A program made the translations under genes and the position numbers. The notes beneath the pieces are model-generated. The model was not told the DNA's origin and did not search any database. It worked only from the letters and a program-made list of their open reading frames with translations. From assembly GCA_026991005.1 (NCBI GenBank), contig JALXCH010000080.1:1-8391 (forward strand): DNA of 8,391 nt, given 5' to 3'. Positions 7,202-8,391 of the stretch are shown one piece after another (within the stretch, counting starts at the first letter, position 1; each line of letters starts with the position of its first letter). The stretch is from Calditrichia bacterium. Lineage in GTDB: Bacteria; Calditrichota; Calditrichia; RBG-13-44-9.

Positions 7202-8035
7202 ATGTTGAAAATAAGGTCTGAAGAAATCCCCATTGTTGCTGCCTATGTAAAGGAACTAACGGGAATTGTTCTGGACAAATCCAAGAGCTACCTGATTGAA
7301 AGTCGGTTGGGACCTCTGGCAGAGGAGCTGGGTTGCCAGAGCTACCGGGAACTCATCCAGCGCGCGAAATCGGATTTCAGTAAGCGAATTCCCAATCGCA
7401 TAATCGATGCCATCACGACCAATGAGACGTTTTTTTTCCGGGACAATTCTCCCTTCGAGCTGTTAAAATACAAAGTTTTACCGGATACCTTCGACCGCCT
7501 GGAAGATGAACATCGGCGCGACCTGAAAATCTGGAGTGCCGCCTGCTCTACCGGGCAAGAAGTGTACAGCATTGCCATTATTTTAAGAGAGTTGCTGGGA
7601 GCGGATATCAATCGCTGGTACATTAAGTTGCTGGGTACGGACATTTCTGATGCGGCTATTGCCCAGGCCAGTTACGGACGCTACAACCAAACGGAAATCA
7701 GTCGGGGATTACCCCGACCTTTGCTTCAAAAATATTTCAGACCGGAGGGTAAATACTGGCGGGTAAAGGACGAAATTCGGGCTATGGCAACATTCCGCCG
7801 TCAGAATTTGCTGGAACCGTTTCTGGGAATGCCCAAATTCGATATCATCCTCTGCCGAAATGTGATGATCTATTTCAGCATCGAGGACCGCCGCAAGCTT
7901 TTCGAACGAATTGCCAATCAGCTGGTACCGCGAGGAATCCTTATCATTGGTGCTACGGAGTCGCTTATTGGTATTACTAACCGCTTCGAGCGAAAGAACT
8001 ATTTGCGCTCGGTGTTCTATCAGCTTAAATCCTGA
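7202..8035 (+). CDS. cheR: Chemotaxis receptor glutamate methyltransferase CheR
   Basis: Cytoplasmic enzyme of 277 residues that transfers methyl groups from S-adenosylmethionine to receptor glutamates, opposing CheB. The N-terminal helical domain (about 1-75) ends in the conserved ITTNETFFFRD (71-81). The Rossmann methyltransferase core follows, with SAM-binding WSAACSTGQEVYSIAI (111-126), the acidic loop GTDIS (145-149), CRNVMIYF (218-225) and IGATES (249-254). Length and motif spacing match stand-alone CheR; there is no C-terminal TPR extension of the kind found in some alternative-function systems. The gap from cheB is 24 bases. The Shine-Dalgarno before ATG 7202 is poor (surroundings GAAATAGATGATTATCC), which suggests low-level translation or coupling to cheB. 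Confidence 0.97.
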   Translation: MLKIRSEEIPIVAAYVKELTGIVLDKSKSYLIESRLGPLAEELGCQSYRELIQRAKSDFSKRIPNRIIDAITTNETFFFRDNSPFELLKYKVLPDTFDRLEDEHRRDLKIWSAACSTGQEVYSIAIILRELLGADINRWYIKLLGTDISDAAIAQASYGRYNQTEISRGLPRPLLQKYFRPEGKYWRVKDEIRAMATFRRQNLLEPFLGMPKFDIILCRNVMIYFSIEDRRKLFERIANQLVPRGILIIGATESLIGITNRFERKNYLRSVFYQLKS

Positions 8036-8058
8036 AAAGTGCCGGAAAAACGGGTGTT

Positions 8059-8080
8059 GAGAAATGGCAGAGAGAAATGG
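8059..8080 (+). repeat. Short direct repeat in the cheR downstream spacer
   Basis: GAGAAATGG occurs at 8059-8067 and again at 8072-8080 (13-base period). Each copy contains an ATG, in different frames; the frames run 18 and 31 codons. No protein family is seen in either. The repeat may be a small tandem slip product or chance. The remaining spacer, 8036-8144, shows no terminator hairpin. Confidence 0.3.
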
Positions 8081-8144
8081 AATTCAATTTTTGCGGGAAA
8101 TTTTTTACGTACTCGATTAGGGGATTAAACAGGGGAATAGACCG

Positions 8145-8391
8145 TTGGATGCTGTGGAAACCAAAAATTTGATTGAAGAGTTGCGTTACAATATATCGCA
8201 GAAGGATGGGATTAAAGCCCGGCTTATTCTGGGACATCTGGCACGGGCCGATGAGAAAACTCGGCAGCGGGTGTTATTCGAACTGGCCCGGGGAGAAGCC
8301 TCCTTTGTGGTGCCGCTGCTGGCAGAGCTGCTCCTTCGGGCGGATGAACTCCGTTTGAATTATCAGCAAATCTACACCCTGCTGCTCAAAC
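8145..8391 (+). CDS. N-terminus of a probable HEAT-like alpha-helical repeat protein (partial)
   Basis: An open frame runs to the right edge from a stop at 8118-8120, giving 82 codons from TTG 8145. TTG is chosen because AGGGGA (8131-8136) lies 8 bases upstream; GTG 8154 is the alternative and no in-frame ATG is available near the start. The protein is a series of amphipathic helices: NLIEELRYNIS, then KARLILGHLARAD, RQRVLFELARGE, SFVVPLLAELLLRAD and QIYTLLLK. Their spacing and Leu/Ala pattern, with ARAD/ARGE-type turns, resemble HEAT or Armadillo-like repeats. Such proteins are usually scaffolds for protein-protein contact. Its position after cheR suggests a partner in the chemosensory pathway, possibly with a response-regulator domain beyond the window edge (speculative). 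Codon composition matches the preceding che genes. Confidence 0.7.
   Translation, partial: MDAVETKNLIEELRYNISQKDGIKARLILGHLARADEKTRQRVLFELARGEASFVVPLLAELLLRADELRLNYQQIYTLLLK

Noticed and set aside
8036..8144. Rho-independent terminator after cheR.
   Set aside because: Only a 3-base-pair CCG/CGG stem with an A-rich loop was found, and it is not followed by a T-run. The T-rich stretch near 8100 has no preceding stem.
8077..8172. A 31-codon frame from ATG 8077 overlapping the repeat-protein start.
   Set aside because: It has no convincing ribosome site, overlaps the better-supported frame, and its peptide shows no family features.
8173..8358. Plus-strand frame of 61 codons within the repeat-protein gene.
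   Set aside because: It is out of phase with the HEAT-like frame, has a Cys/Trp-rich composition unlike a real protein, and has no ribosome site. It is a shadow frame.

Overview
The window carries a compact chemosensory gene cluster, all on the + strand: cheA (336-3737), cheW (3775-4233), a transmembrane methyl-accepting chemotaxis protein (4407-6062), cheB (6083-7177) and cheR (7202-8035). It is flanked by the 3' end of a membrane-protein gene and a short STAS-like fragment on the left. On the right is the start of a probable alpha-helical (HEAT-like) repeat protein that runs off the window. Base composition looks balanced and uniform across the cluster, and I see no insertion sequence, tRNA, rRNA, CRISPR array or other mobile-element signature.

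Layout: 1-131 is the C-terminus of a hydrophobic protein. 119-283 is a 54-codon frame, overlapping it by 13 bases, that reads like the C-terminal half of a STAS domain. 336-3737 is an unusually long hybrid CheA with the order Hpt, P2-like domain, dimerisation domain, ATPase, CheW-like, CheW-like, receiver. The 37-base gap before cheW and the 20- and 24-base gaps around cheB suggest one operon. The 173-base gap between cheW and the receptor gene is the only roomy internal spacer; it holds a strong Shine-Dalgarno followed by two tiny overlapping frames. The 109-base gap after cheR holds a 9-base direct repeat and no clear terminator.

How the genes work together (family knowledge plus inference): the receptor senses through a PilJ/NarX-type periplasmic helical domain and signals through its cytoplasmic hairpin to CheW and CheA. 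CheA autophosphorylates on H51 and can pass phosphate to its own receiver (D1060), to CheB (D60) and to unseen CheY-like proteins. CheR methylates the receptor and phospho-CheB demethylates it. The window has no separate cheY, cheD, cheC, cheZ, flagellar or pilus gene. A CheA with a C-terminal receiver plus a PilJ-domain receptor resembles the Pil-Chp (twitching or surface-sensing) layout more than the enteric flagellar one, but the output cannot be fixed from this window.

Organism: a Gram-negative-type bacterium is likely, given the receptor with a periplasmic sensor. The receptor signalling domain and the CheA architecture recall proteins of Deltaproteobacteria-like and FCB/Calditrichota-like lineages. 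This is an impression from protein style, not a placement.
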